The notes under the pieces: model-generated | Databases searched by the model: none | What the model saw: only the letters and a program-made list of their open reading frames with translations | What the model was told of the DNA's origin: nothing | Source of the DNA: Ensifer sp. MPMI2T | Lineage (GTDB): Bacteria > Pseudomonadota > Alphaproteobacteria > Rhizobiales > Rhizobiaceae | Reading direction: 5' to 3' | Assembly (NCBI RefSeq): GCF_004827385.1 | Contig: NZ_SRXN01000031.1 | Location: forward strand, 1 to 64,000 | Length of the DNA stretch: 64,000 nt | Shown: positions 25,789 to 36,268 of the stretch, piece after piece | How the letters are laid out: every line of letters starts with the position of its first letter | Position numbering within the stretch: position 1 is the stretch's first letter | Made by a program: the position numbers and the translations under genes

Positions 25789-26118
25789 TTATCGCTTTCT
25801 GACGATTCCGAGGCGGGCCATGACCTCCTTTGGAATGCCGTAGCGGCGGACCGCATCGCGACTGTCGCGCAGCCCGCATATTTCACGCTGAATAAGGAAG
25901 GCCCAGACAACGTCCGCCGCTTCGTCGAGAAGCCGCTCACGGACAGCCTGTCCGTCCTTGCTGCTGTCGAATTGGTTCAGTGCCGCAATCGCCCGCTCGA
26001 CCTTCAACCCATTTCGACCCAGCGCGTCCGCACGCTCCGCCATCAGCTCATATTCGAGAACGTTCACGCCGGTTCTGGTCTCGAAGCGGCTTAGCGATTG
26101 CGGCAGGCGAAATGTCAT
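25789..26118 (-). CDS. Small conserved protein, possibly DUF6665 family
   Basis: This 109-residue helical protein has LEYELMAERADALGRNG and the segment WAFLIQREICGLRDSRD, which I associate with a conserved rhizobial family (DUF6665). No function is known. It has no signal peptide. It lies between two larger uncharacterised genes on the opposite strand and just inside a RIME-like repeat. Confidence 0.65.
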   Translation of the reverse strand: MTFRLPQSLSRFETRTGVNVLEYELMAERADALGRNGLKVERAIAALNQFDSSKDGQAVRERLLDEAADVVWAFLIQREICGLRDSRDAVRRYGIPKEVMARLGIVRKR

Positions 26119-26139
26119 CGGCAGCTCCCTGAAGGCTAC

Positions 26140-26241
26140 TGCATGATTCCTTAAATCCGAATCGACTTAAGGACAAAATCATGCGGCAATTCAAAGTGCT
26201 ACAGCGACCTTGACGCGTCCGACTGGACGCACGGCGCTGTC
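26140..26241 (+). repeat. RIME-like element, copy 3
   Basis: Full-length element with the tgcatgattccttaaatccg/aaggacaaaatcatgcggc palindrome, the linker aattcaaagtgctacagcg, and the right-half stem ending in gcgctgtcg. Confidence 0.75.
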
Positions 26242-26348
26242 GGGGGCAGCATGGACCGGGAACGGCTCTCACGCAAGGGCCTGCCAGTTTCGGCGCAACA
26301 GGCAGTATGGTTAAGACTTCATAAACTTCTTTAGCCTATCCTCAGGAT

Positions 26349-26419
26349 CATGCCTTACATGCAGAAATTCAAAGCGTTACGGCGTCCTTTGCACGCCGGA
26401 TAGGACGCGCGTCGCCGTG
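26349..26419 (+). repeat. RIME-like element, truncated copy
   Basis: It begins at catgccttacatgcag, lacks most of the left palindrome, and keeps aaattcaaagcgttacggcg and the right-half stem ggataggacgcgcgtcgccg. Confidence 0.6.
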
Positions 26420-26588
26420 AGTGTCTGCGGCCAAGCCGTGACTGGCTCGGCCAACCGGCCGTTGCGCGCATGAAGCGCTCTCCGACAGCAATCATGGAGA
26501 TCCGACGCCGTTCGGGGCTTTGCGGCGAGTTTTACGCAAGGCGCTGCGAGAACAGCAGGACGTTGCTGCCAGCGAAGTGGAAAACGGA

Positions 26589-28220
26589 ATGCTGCCCATT
26601 CTCACGATCAGAAACGCAGTAGGCCCAGGCGACGAAACCACGTCACAGATCCGCCATGCCATGCTTCCATCAGGTGAGCGCGCCGAGGCGATCCAGAAAA
26701 TTCTCGACGCGCTCAGCCGTCATCTGTCCGGCAAGGAAGTTCTTTCCAGGGACGCGCTTGTGCGACTGATGGAGGATTTGGCGCGCATCCTCAAGTTTCC
26801 GCCCTTGCCGCAGGAAAGCGGTCGCGAATTCGTCAAGCGCCTGGTCGATTTCCTTCGATCCATGCCGATGCCGGAGCGGCTGCTCCTGGAGCGGCAACTC
26901 GGCGGACGCAGTCTCGCGCACCGTCTCGCCGTGCTGACCGCCTTGCCGGCCGGCCATGGAGAAAGAACTGCAGGCGCCAATACATCACCTCCTCAATCTC
27001 AACCGAAGGAGGCGATCCGCAATCTGCCGGTGCAGACGGCCGCACCGCCCCAGTTCGCCGCGATAAAAGCGTCCGCATCGAGCGATGTCTCGCTGCTTCA
27101 GTCGATTCTGAAGAAGACCTTCAGCGCCGACGAAGAGGGCGACCTGGTCGAGGCGACGCGCGACGAGGCGCCGAAGGACTCCAGGCGATCGGATGCCGCG
27201 AGGACAACGGATGCACGCCCGCAGCGGACGCACATTTCTGCCCGTCCGGATATGGAGCCAGCGGCGCTGGTTGTGGATGGCGCCACGGAGGGCGAAGTAC
27301 CTGAAACTGAGGCGGCTCTCCCGCAAACGCTGCTCGAAGGAGAAGTCGCCGACGTTGGCGTTGATGGCGGCCCTAGCAACTTGGCTGGCAAGACAGGGGA
27401 CTTCGACGCCTCTCCGTCCGATCCGGCCCTCTCCACGGCGCCGGAAGACTCCGATCCGACGGCAAGCGACGCGGAGGCGGTCTTACCCGAACGTGGGGCT
27501 GCGGAAGCGGCTGACGACGACGGGCTCGATGTGGATGGCACCTATGGCCGCCCGGCGCCCGATCCGGAAGGCAACGGGCACGGCACGCGACCTGCCGGTC
27601 CGCGCGGAGAGCCCGGCGGTCAGATTGCGCGTTTCTCCGCCGAGGCCGTTAAAGCGATTGTCCGTGAGAGCGTCGCCCTTCCCGAAATCTTGGCCGAGAA
27701 CGGAAAGTTGGCGGAACCGAAGGGGGATGATGCTGTACAGCGGCTGCCGGCACCGCCATTGGAGAGCGACGCGGCGGAACATTCGCCATTCACACGCCCC
27801 AGGAACGAGACGACCAGGGCCGCTCCGATGAGCGAGCCGCGATCGGCCGACGAACCGGAGAAGACGGCGGCGCTGCGCTCGGGAATTCAAGCGAAGGCAC
27901 CAAACCCCAGCGACGATCCGACGATGCAGCAGATAATCACCCGTCTCGTCGAAAACGGGCTCCCCCGCGAGGCGATACCATTCGCCCTCGTTCCCTATCT
28001 CCCGGCCAAGGCGGACGCCGAAGACGCAGCTGAGCGGACCGACCGGCAGGAACGGACGGGCGATGAAGAGAACGGTGCCGGAGCGGAAGCAGAGAGCGAC
28101 GAAGGCGATCGCGAAACGCCCGCAAGGGAGTTCCCCGACCGTGAAGCGGAAGAGAAGAACGACGAGCCCGGCGCCATTGATGCCTATGATCTCTACAGAA
28201 AGCTCGGCGGTCTTGGCTGA
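26589..28220 (+). CDS. Uncharacterised large, mostly disordered acidic protein
   Basis: About 543 residues from the ATG at 26589; a TTG at 26520 would add 23 residues. Residues 1-120 look folded and helical (AEAIQKILDALSRHL, FVKRLVDFLRSMPMPERLLL). Residues about 120-440 are low-complexity and rich in Asp, Glu, Ala and Pro. A second helical segment (MQQIITRLVENGLPREAIPFALVPYL) is followed by a charged tail ending IDAYDLYRKLGGLG. There is no signal peptide or membrane helix. I do not recognise the family. It reads towards rpsA and shares its terminator. Confidence 0.7.
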   Translation: MLPILTIRNAVGPGDETTSQIRHAMLPSGERAEAIQKILDALSRHLSGKEVLSRDALVRLMEDLARILKFPPLPQESGREFVKRLVDFLRSMPMPERLLLERQLGGRSLAHRLAVLTALPAGHGERTAGANTSPPQSQPKEAIRNLPVQTAAPPQFAAIKASASSDVSLLQSILKKTFSADEEGDLVEATRDEAPKDSRRSDAARTTDARPQRTHISARPDMEPAALVVDGATEGEVPETEAALPQTLLEGEVADVGVDGGPSNLAGKTGDFDASPSDPALSTAPEDSDPTASDAEAVLPERGAAEAADDDGLDVDGTYGRPAPDPEGNGHGTRPAGPRGEPGGQIARFSAEAVKAIVRESVALPEILAENGKLAEPKGDDAVQRLPAPPLESDAAEHSPFTRPRNETTRAAPMSEPRSADEPEKTAALRSGIQAKAPNPSDDPTMQQIITRLVENGLPREAIPFALVPYLPAKADAEDAAERTDRQERTGDEENGAGAEAESDEGDRETPAREFPDREAEEKNDEPGAIDAYDLYRKLGGLG

Positions 28221-28245
28221 CCTCTCCATTCTTTTCCCGCTCAAC

Positions 28246-28281
28246 GAAAAAGCCCGCGGAGATCGCTCTCCGCGGGCTCGT
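28246..28281. terminator. Intrinsic terminator of rpsA
   Basis: The arms agcccgcggaga and tctccgcgggct form a strong stem. On the minus strand a TTTTT run follows, so it mainly serves rpsA; it may also stop the convergent 26589 gene. Confidence 0.75.
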
Positions 28282-28301
28282 TATTTCCGGTTCCGCAACG
28301 A

Positions 28302-30008
28302 TTATTCGTTGGTCTGGCGGTTCTTCAGGGCAGCGCCGAGAATGTCGCCGAGCGAAGCGCCGGAGTCGGACGAACCGAACTGAGCGACGGCTTCCTTCTC
28401 TTCCGCGATTTCCAGAGCCTTGATCGACAGCTGGATCTTGCGGTCCTTCTTGGAGAAGTTGGTGACGCGGGCGTCAACAACCTGACCAACCGAGAAGCGC
28501 TCCGGACGCTGTTCGTCACGGTCACGCGACAGGTCCGCACGACGGATGAACGAGGTGATGTCTTCGTGGTTCACGAGCTTCACTTCGATGCCACCATCGT
28601 TGATCGCGATGACTTCAGCCGAAACAACGGCGTTCTTGCGCAGTTCGCCGGAAGCGGCAGCTTCACCGACAGAATCCTTCCCGAGCTGCTTGATGCCGAG
28701 CGAGATGCGCTCCTTCTCGACGTCCACATCGAGAACGACAGCACGGACGACATCGCCCTTGTTGTATTCTTCGATGACCTGCTCGCCCGGACGGTTCCAG
28801 TCGAGGTCGGAGAGGTGGACCATGCCGTCGACATCGCCGTCGAGGCCGATGAACAGGCCGAATTCGGTCTTGTTCTTGACTTCGCCTTCGACTTCGGTGC
28901 CAGCCGGATGGCTATGCGCGAATGCCTGCCACGGGTTCTCGAGCGTCTGCTTGAGGCCGAGCGAGATACGACGCTTGGTCGGATCGACTTCGAGAACGAC
29001 AACGTCGACTTCCTGGCTGGTGGACAGGATCTTGCCGGGGTGAACGTTCTTCTTGGTCCAGGACATTTCGGAGATGTGGATCAGGCCTTCGATGCCCGGC
29101 TCCAGCTCAACGAACGCACCGTAGTCGGTGATGTTCGTGACGGTACCAGAGATCTTCTTGCCGACCGGGTACTTCGCGCCGATGCCATCCCACGGATCGG
29201 ACTCGAGCTGCTTCATGCCGAGCGAGATGCGGTGGGTTTCCTGGTTGATGCGGATGATCTGAACCTTGACCTGCTGGCCGATGTTCAGGATTTCCGACGG
29301 ATGGTTGACGCGACGCCATGCCATGTCGGTCACGTGCAGCAGGCCATCGATGCCGCCGAGGTCGACGAACGCACCGTAATCGGTGATGTTCTTGACGACA
29401 CCCTCGACAACCTGGCCTTCCTCGAGGTTCTGAACGATTTCAGAACGCTGCTCGGCGCGGGACTCTTCCAGAACCGTACGGCGCGAGACCACGATGTTGC
29501 CGCGGCGCTTGTCCATCTTGAGGATTTCGAAGGGCTGCGGGTTGTGCATCAGCGGGGTCACGTCGCGGATCGGACGGATGTCGACCTGCGAACGCGGCAG
29601 GAAGGCTACGGCGCCGTCGAGATCGACGGTGAAGCCGCCCTTGACCTGGTTGAAGATGATGCCTTCGACGCGTTCGCCGGCCTCGAACTTCACTTCCAGG
29701 CGCTGCCAGCTTTCCTCGCGGCGAGCCTTTTCGCGCGACAGAACGGCTTCGCCGAGCGCGTTTTCGATGCGCTCAACGTAGACTTCGACTTCGTCGCCGA
29801 CCTTGAGCGAGCCGTCCTTGGCCTTGGCGCCGAATTCCTTCAGCGGCACGCGGCCTTCGACCTTCAGACCGACGTCGACGATCGCGACGTCCTTTTCGAT
29901 CGCGGTGATGACGCCCTTGGCGACATAGCCTTCGGCGAGGTCCGTCTTGGCGAAGGACTCTTCGAGAAGCGCTGCGAAATCATCACGGGTGGGGTTGGTT
30001 GCAGACAT
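28302..30008 (-). CDS. rpsA: 30S ribosomal protein S1
   Basis: This 568-residue protein consists of six S1 RNA-binding repeats. The repeated signatures DYGAFVDLGG(I)DGLLH and ITDYGAFVELEPGIEGLIH show the central mRNA-binding domains, and the first two shorter repeats bind the 30S subunit. S1 unfolds structured mRNAs during initiation. The ATG at 30008 gives the standard N-terminus. It is the last gene of an aroA-cmk-rpsA run, 162 bp after cmk, with its own terminator. Confidence 0.98.
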   Translation of the reverse strand: MSATNPTRDDFAALLEESFAKTDLAEGYVAKGVITAIEKDVAIVDVGLKVEGRVPLKEFGAKAKDGSLKVGDEVEVYVERIENALGEAVLSREKARREESWQRLEVKFEAGERVEGIIFNQVKGGFTVDLDGAVAFLPRSQVDIRPIRDVTPLMHNPQPFEILKMDKRRGNIVVSRRTVLEESRAEQRSEIVQNLEEGQVVEGVVKNITDYGAFVDLGGIDGLLHVTDMAWRRVNHPSEILNIGQQVKVQIIRINQETHRISLGMKQLESDPWDGIGAKYPVGKKISGTVTNITDYGAFVELEPGIEGLIHISEMSWTKKNVHPGKILSTSQEVDVVVLEVDPTKRRISLGLKQTLENPWQAFAHSHPAGTEVEGEVKNKTEFGLFIGLDGDVDGMVHLSDLDWNRPGEQVIEEYNKGDVVRAVVLDVDVEKERISLGIKQLGKDSVGEAAASGELRKNAVVSAEVIAINDGGIEVKLVNHEDITSFIRRADLSRDRDEQRPERFSVGQVVDARVTNFSKKDRKIQLSIKALEIAEEKEAVAQFGSSDSGASLGDILGAALKNRQTNE

Positions 30009-30170
30009 AAAATCTCCTGATGCATCTCAAAAAGAGACGCACATGCGCCGGGGGCTAGCGTTAAACGGGCCTGAACCCAGTCCGCCCCATATGAAGGAGC
30101 AATCCGGCGCGTGGACGGAATTTCAGGCTTTTCAAGATCGCGATCGGGCAGGAGCCGACGATGGCTTTCT

Positions 30171-30808
30171 TCAAATCTTCCTTTGCAAGGCCGCGTCGAT
30201 CAGCGTCTTCGCCGCCTGGAATGCCGCCTCTATACTCATTTCGGAAGTGTCAAGCAAGTGTGCATCCGCCGCCGGTCGAAGAGGGCTGTCGGCCCGCCCC
30301 ATATCGCGCTCGTCGCGCTTTTTCACATCCTCGAAGATCGCGGCGTAATCGGCCGTCCCACCGCCTGCAATGATCTCGTCGTAGCGCCGTTTTGCCCTGA
30401 CTTCGGGCGAAGCCGTCACATAGAGCTTCGCGGCGGCGTCGGGACAGACGACGGTGCCGATATCGCGCCCGTCGAGCACGGTGCCCGGCTCCTTCCGCGA
30501 AAAGCCGCGCTGCGCCTCGACCAGCGCACGGCGCACGGCGGGCATGACAGCAATCTTCGACGCCGCCTCACCAATCGCATGGGCGGAAAGCACCGACCGG
30601 TCGAGGCCGGAAAGATCGACCTCGTGCGCCATTTTCTCGGCAACTGCCTCGTCATCGAGCGGCAGCCCAGCATCGATGAGCGCCTTGGCGGTGGCGCGAT
30701 AGGTGAGCCCGGTGTCGAGGTGGTGGAAGCCGTATTCCTCGGCAATCCGGCGCGAGAGCGTCCCCTTGCCGGCCGCGGCGGGTCCGTCGATGGCGATGGT
30801 GAATGTCA

Positions 30809-30809
<1 letters not shown>
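30171..30809 (-). CDS. cmk: Cytidylate kinase
   Basis: This 212-residue protein phosphorylates CMP and dCMP to the diphosphates. The P-loop [10 protein letters not shown] lies at about residues 8-17, the CMP-binding insert is in the middle, and [10 protein letters not shown] is the family motif around the substrate site. The ATG at 30809 shares one base with the aroA stop (TGATG), so they are translationally coupled. The cmk-rpsA order is the same as in many proteobacteria. Confidence 0.96.
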
Positions 30810-32269
<1,460 letters not shown>

Positions 32270-32461
32270 CTAACATAAAGCACAAATAGGGTCATCCTCC
32301 CGGACGAAGAAAATGCGAGCGAGGCCCAGCCGAAGTTTGTCTTTGACAGAAGCCGTCAAGACGATTATGGGGACCGGCTAATCATCATAAGCTTGATAAC
32401 TTTCCACCCGCCGGCTTACCGGCAAGAGCCGGCTCGTCCGGCCATTCAAGAGGCTTTGACT

Positions 32462-32851
32462 GTGGCAAAACCGGAACTTGGAACAAAGCGCATAGACCCG
32501 GAAACGGGGCGCAAATTCTACGATCTGAACCGTGATCCGATCGTCTCCCCCTACACGGGCAAGTCCTATCCGCTGTCCTTCTTCGAGGAGAGCTCCGTCG
32601 CCAAGGTGCTCGAGAAGGAGGAAGAGGAAGACGTAACGGAAGTCGACACCGAGAACACCGAAGTCGAACTCGTTTCGCTGGAAGATGCCGACGACGAAGC
32701 ATCGGGCGGCGACGACCTGCCGGATCTCGGTGACGACGATGTCGAGATCGACGGCGACGACGACGACACCTTCCTCGAGACCGACGACGAAGACGACGAC
32801 GACGATATGAGCGACCTCATCGGCGTCTCCGACGAGGACGAGGACGTTTAA
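32462..32851 (+). CDS. TIGR02300 (FYDLN acid) family protein
   Basis: This 129-residue protein has the family core KPELGTKRIDPETGRKFYDLNRDP and an extremely acidic tail with long Asp/Glu runs. It is restricted mostly to alphaproteobacteria and its role is unknown. I chose the GTG at 32462 (VAKPELGTKR), because the upstream residues lack family similarity. It diverges from aroA and is followed by tRNA-Ala. The low-complexity tail suggests an unstructured, maybe nucleic-acid- or metal-related, function, but this is only inferred from composition. Confidence 0.88.
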   Translation: MAKPELGTKRIDPETGRKFYDLNRDPIVSPYTGKSYPLSFFEESSVAKVLEKEEEEDVTEVDTENTEVELVSLEDADDEASGGDDLPDLGDDDVEIDGDDDDTFLETDDEDDDDDMSDLIGVSDEDEDV

Positions 32852-32956
32852 GCGTTTCAAATGACGCACAAAAGCCGCTTCGGCCGCGAGATTATGCAGC
32901 GGCCGGGGCGGATGGCCGGAAGAGAAAATAAATCGCACCGGCCTTAAATTTTCGGC

Positions 32957-32985
32957 TTGCCATCTGCAAAAAGCAGAAGTAATAA
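32957..32985 (+). promoter_or_regulatory. Candidate promoter of tRNA-Ala
   Basis: TTGCCA (32957-32962), a 17-base spacer and TAATAA (32980-32985) lie about 60 bp upstream of the tRNA. The -10 is imperfect, so this is tentative. Confidence 0.4.
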
Positions 32986-33048
32986 GCCGCCACCCGCCGG
33001 GCACAACGCCCGACGATCTTCCCGGAACCGGCACTGCCGGACCCTGAT

Positions 33049-33124
<76 letters not shown>

Positions 33125-33656
33125 AATCTTCTTTGTATCCCAATAATTTACCCAGATGACAATCGGCACGTGGACCGGTCTTGCATGCAGGGAGGCGCGA
33201 GGACGAAAAGCGGCGTCCGACGACCTACCGATCGATGCTTGCGATGCGCCGGCCGCGATGGGCGGTCTTACTGCATGTTTCCTTAAATCGTAGCCGATTT
33301 GAGGACAAAACATGCAGCGATTCAAAGTGCTACAGCGTCCTTTGCGCATCTGAAAAGACGCACGACACTGCAGGAGACCCCAAGGCAAAGGAGCAGGGCA
33401 TCTTCCCCTGCGCTTCCGCAGGAAAGCGAAAATGCGCCGTGATATATTGCGGCCGATGCTCGTCCGGTATCGCGGGAGCAGATCCATGAGGCTCATCATC
33501 TCCGCCGTCGTGCGCGTGGTAACGCGATCGTGGACAGCGCCATCGGCGCACCGGATCGGCAAGTCGGGAGGAGATCGACGCACTGCAGACCACAACAGGC
33601 GGTTTGGCGCAGGAGCAAGACGCCCTTGCTGAGCCGCCAAAGCATGGAGGTTCCCA
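33125..33656. other. Intergenic region, tRNA-Ala to sulfite-oxidase-like gene
   Basis: This 532-bp gap contains one full-length RIME-like element at 33271-33372. Before and after it I see no convincing gene; several short open frames are translations of the repeat. No clear promoter is visible. Confidence 0.55.
33271..33372 (+). repeat. RIME-like element, copy 4
   Basis: The best-preserved copy: ctgcatgtttccttaaatcg pairs with the inverted gatttgaggacaaaacatgc, followed by gattcaaagtgctacagcg and the right-half stem gcgcatctgaaaagacgc, closing with cactgcag. Confidence 0.8.
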
Positions 33657-35051
33657 ATGCCTTTGTTCATTGTGCGCCATCAGCATTCGCCCGAAGCCTG
33701 CCCCGCGCGCGATCCGGCCATGGGCGCAATGCTTCTGAACCATCTGAGCCGGCCGAGCGCCGCTCGCCATGGCGTGGCCATCAAGGGCGAGGCCGTGGTC
33801 CGCGGCACCCACTCGCTGTTCTTTATCGCCGAGGCGGCGGACGAGGCCGTCCTCCAAGCATTCTTGACGCCGTTTCGTCAAGCCGGCGAGGTCGAAGTGA
33901 TGCCGGCATCGACCTGCGCCGAAGTAGTGGCGAGCGGCGGCTGCGATGCAGGCCCGACGCAGGTTTCAACCACGTCGCTCGACCCGGCGGATGCTTGCCA
34001 GGACGCCATCGAGGCGGGACTTCTGGTTCATAGCGCCTATCCGCTGAACGGCGAGACGTCGGTGCGGGACCTCGCGGGCGGAGCCGTGATGCCCAATGGT
34101 CGGTTCTACTTGCGCAACCACTTCGATATCCCGAAACTCGACGGCGAGAGTTTTCGGCTCTCGCTCGGCGGGATGGTCGAAAGGCCCCTGAGCCTGAGTA
34201 TGAGGGACCTTCACAATCTTCATGCCGAGAGTCTCGTGGTTACCCTCGAGTGCGCTGGTAACGGCCGCAGCCTGTTCGATCCGGCCGTGCCCGGCGAAGC
34301 CTGGGGCCTGGGCGCCGTCAGTACCGCCGAATGGACCGGCGTTCCCTTGATCGAGGTGCTCGAACGGGCAGGCCTCAGACCCGGCGCAACGGAACTCACG
34401 TTCCGCGGCGCGGACGGTGGGCTCGTCGACGGTCGCGATGCGCCGATACGTTTCGAGCGCGGCCTCAGCTTCGACCAGATTCGCGAAGCGGGCGCGCTGC
34501 TTGCCTACGAGATGAACGGTGAACCGCTGTCGTCACCTCACGGCTATCCGCTGCGGCTGATCGTGCCCGGCTGGTATGCCGTGGCGTCCGTCAAGTGGCT
34601 GACCGAGATCGTTGTTACCGAGAAGCCCTGCGAGGCCTACTATCAGACGGAGAAGTACTGGTATCAGTGGGTGCGGAACGGGCGCGACGAGCGCGCGCCG
34701 GTGACGCTCATGAATGTGCGGGCGCTGATCGCTTCGCCCGATCAAGGGGAGAGCCTGCCGCGCGGGGAGACGGCGATCCGCGGCGTCGCCTGGTCTGGCG
34801 CCGGCAGCATATGTCGGGTCGACGTAAGCCTGAACGGCGGTCCATGGCGCGAGGCACGACTTGTAGGCGAACGGCGGCCTGGGGCATGGCAATGGTGGGA
34901 GTTGATCACGCGGCTCGATCGGATCGGGCCGCTCGCCGTGCGGGCGCGCGCTACCGACATGACCGGCCGAATCCAGCCTGAGCGCGCCGAGTGGAACCGT
35001 ATGGGCTACGGCAACAACTCGATCCACTCCGTCGCCGCACGGGTGATCTAA
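33657..35051 (+). CDS. Sulfite-oxidase-like molybdoenzyme with an extra N-terminal domain
   Basis: This 464-residue protein seems to be a fusion. Residues 1 to about 97 resemble a small ferredoxin-like domain of the DUF3303 type (LFIVRHQHSPEACPARDP). After a linker, about 135-310 is the molybdopterin-binding sulfite oxidase domain, with the Mo-ligating Cys199 in ECAGNGR and RNHFDIP upstream. About 340-455 is the Mo-co dimerisation domain. There is no Tat or Sec signal, so the enzyme may be cytoplasmic, unlike most bacterial sulfite dehydrogenases. No haem-binding domain or cytochrome gene is adjacent. Substrate could be sulfite or another oxo-acceptor. Confidence 0.82.
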   Translation: MPLFIVRHQHSPEACPARDPAMGAMLLNHLSRPSAARHGVAIKGEAVVRGTHSLFFIAEAADEAVLQAFLTPFRQAGEVEVMPASTCAEVVASGGCDAGPTQVSTTSLDPADACQDAIEAGLLVHSAYPLNGETSVRDLAGGAVMPNGRFYLRNHFDIPKLDGESFRLSLGGMVERPLSLSMRDLHNLHAESLVVTLECAGNGRSLFDPAVPGEAWGLGAVSTAEWTGVPLIEVLERAGLRPGATELTFRGADGGLVDGRDAPIRFERGLSFDQIREAGALLAYEMNGEPLSSPHGYPLRLIVPGWYAVASVKWLTEIVVTEKPCEAYYQTEKYWYQWVRNGRDERAPVTLMNVRALIASPDQGESLPRGETAIRGVAWSGAGSICRVDVSLNGGPWREARLVGERRPGAWQWWELITRLDRIGPLAVRARATDMTGRIQPERAEWNRMGYGNNSIHSVAARVI

Positions 35052-35176
35052 CGCCGAGCGCGAGCGCGCTCGGCGAGACCGATGCGGCCCCAAAGCATCG
35101 TGCCGAATGAGCGCCCGATTGCGCGGTTGATGCATTCACAAAATCTTAACCAGCGACACTGGAGAACAAGGCTCCG

Positions 35177-35974
35177 ATGTTCCTCGTCTCCAAAATCTTC
35201 TGGCTCGTCGCCCAGCCGCTCTCGCTCGCATTCGCCAGCCTACTCGTCGGCTTGCTGCTCATGTTCGGCCGGTTTCGGCGGAGCGGCGGCGTCTTCTGCT
35301 CGCTGGGACTCGGCGTGCTGTTCGTCAGCCTCTTCACGACCACCGGCTCCTATTTGCTGCAGATCCTCGAAGACCGGTTTCCCCGCCCCTCCCCGCCGAC
35401 GGAGCTTACCTGCATCATCGTGCTCGGCGGCGCCTTCGAGAATGTGGTGATCGATGGGCGCGGCGGCATCGAGCTCAATCAGGCGGCGGAGCGCTTCGTC
35501 GAGACGGTTCGGCTCGCCAAGGTCTATCCGGCTGCGCGCATCCTCGTGTCGGGCGGGGACGGTTCCTTGAGCGGCGGTTATGCCGGCGACGCGGAGGCCT
35601 CGCGGGCGTTCTTCGACGCGTTCGACATCGCCCCCGATCGTCTCGTGCGCGAGGAAGACTCGCGCACCACCTTCGAGAACGCGCGCAATACCAAGGATTT
35701 GCTGGGCGCGAACCGAATGGAGCATTGCGCGCTTGTCACCTCGGCCTACCACATGCCGCGCTCGATCGGCCTCTTTCGTTCGTTCGGCATCGACGTGATG
35801 CCCTGGCCGACGGATTACCGGACGAGCGGCAAGGTGCAGCTCGGCTTCGACTTCACCCAGCCTTCGCTCAATGCGCAACTGGCGACGACCGCCGCCAAGG
35901 AATGGACCGGGCTGCTTGCCTATTATTTGCTCGGCCGGACGCAAACGATCCTGCCGCAACCGGGTTTGCGTTAG
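35177..35974 (+). CDS. YdcF/SanA-family protein (DUF218)
   Basis: This 265-residue protein has two N-terminal transmembrane helices (about 1-30 and 36-62) and a DUF218 Rossmann-like domain beginning TCIIVLGGAF. Conserved family segments RILVSGGDG and TSAYHMPRS are present. Relatives ElyC and SanA affect envelope integrity and peptidoglycan or polysaccharide assembly. The ATG at 35177 is well placed. It appears to be a single-gene unit. Confidence 0.87.
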   Translation: MFLVSKIFWLVAQPLSLAFASLLVGLLLMFGRFRRSGGVFCSLGLGVLFVSLFTTTGSYLLQILEDRFPRPSPPTELTCIIVLGGAFENVVIDGRGGIELNQAAERFVETVRLAKVYPAARILVSGGDGSLSGGYAGDAEASRAFFDAFDIAPDRLVREEDSRTTFENARNTKDLLGANRMEHCALVTSAYHMPRSIGLFRSFGIDVMPWPTDYRTSGKVQLGFDFTQPSLNAQLATTAAKEWTGLLAYYLLGRTQTILPQPGLR

Positions 35975-35989
35975 CGCGTGTCCGGTGAG

Positions 35990-36135
35990 CGTCCCTCATC
36001 CGCCTGCCGGTACCTTCTTCCCGCAGGCGGGGCGAAGGGGCATGCGGGGCCGCCTCGCGCGACATCGGCGTTTGAGGGAAGAGGGCTGCGCCAAGCTCTG
36101 CGTCCCCCTCCCCTGCAAGCGGGGTGAGGGCCAAG
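35990..36135. repeat. Intergenic repeat of the 'ccctcatccgcctgccgg' type
   Basis: It contains ccctcatccgcctgccggta, ccttcttcccgcaggcgggg and, further on, ctcccctgcaagcggggtga with the tail gggtgagggcc. The same modules appear in inverted order at 56423-56583, and a related tail at 1-45. It fills most of the 294-bp gap before the TRIC gene. Confidence 0.68.
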
Positions 36136-36268
36136 GTTCCTCAGTTCGAGTTGTCTAGCATATCCTTGAAAAGCACAGCCTTCCGCCCCGCTGACTTATT
36201 CCCGGCGTTGCGCTAATGATCGCGGATAGCGTCAAACCGGGCTCGGCGCAGTCCAGAGCGGAGTATCC

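Larger units (their letters stand above)
26119..26588. other. Intergenic region before the 544-aa unknown gene
   Basis: This roughly 470-bp gap holds one complete RIME-like element (26140-26241), a partial second one (26349-26419), and otherwise no clear gene. A TTG-started extension of the next gene would reach 26520. Confidence 0.55.

Noticed and set aside
28566-30020. 484-codon plus-strand frame opposite rpsA
   Set aside because: Antisense shadow of the S1 repeats.
33181-33489. Short frames in the 33.1-33.6 kb gap as possible small genes
   Set aside because: They overlap the RIME-like element and have no good ribosome-binding site or conserved composition.
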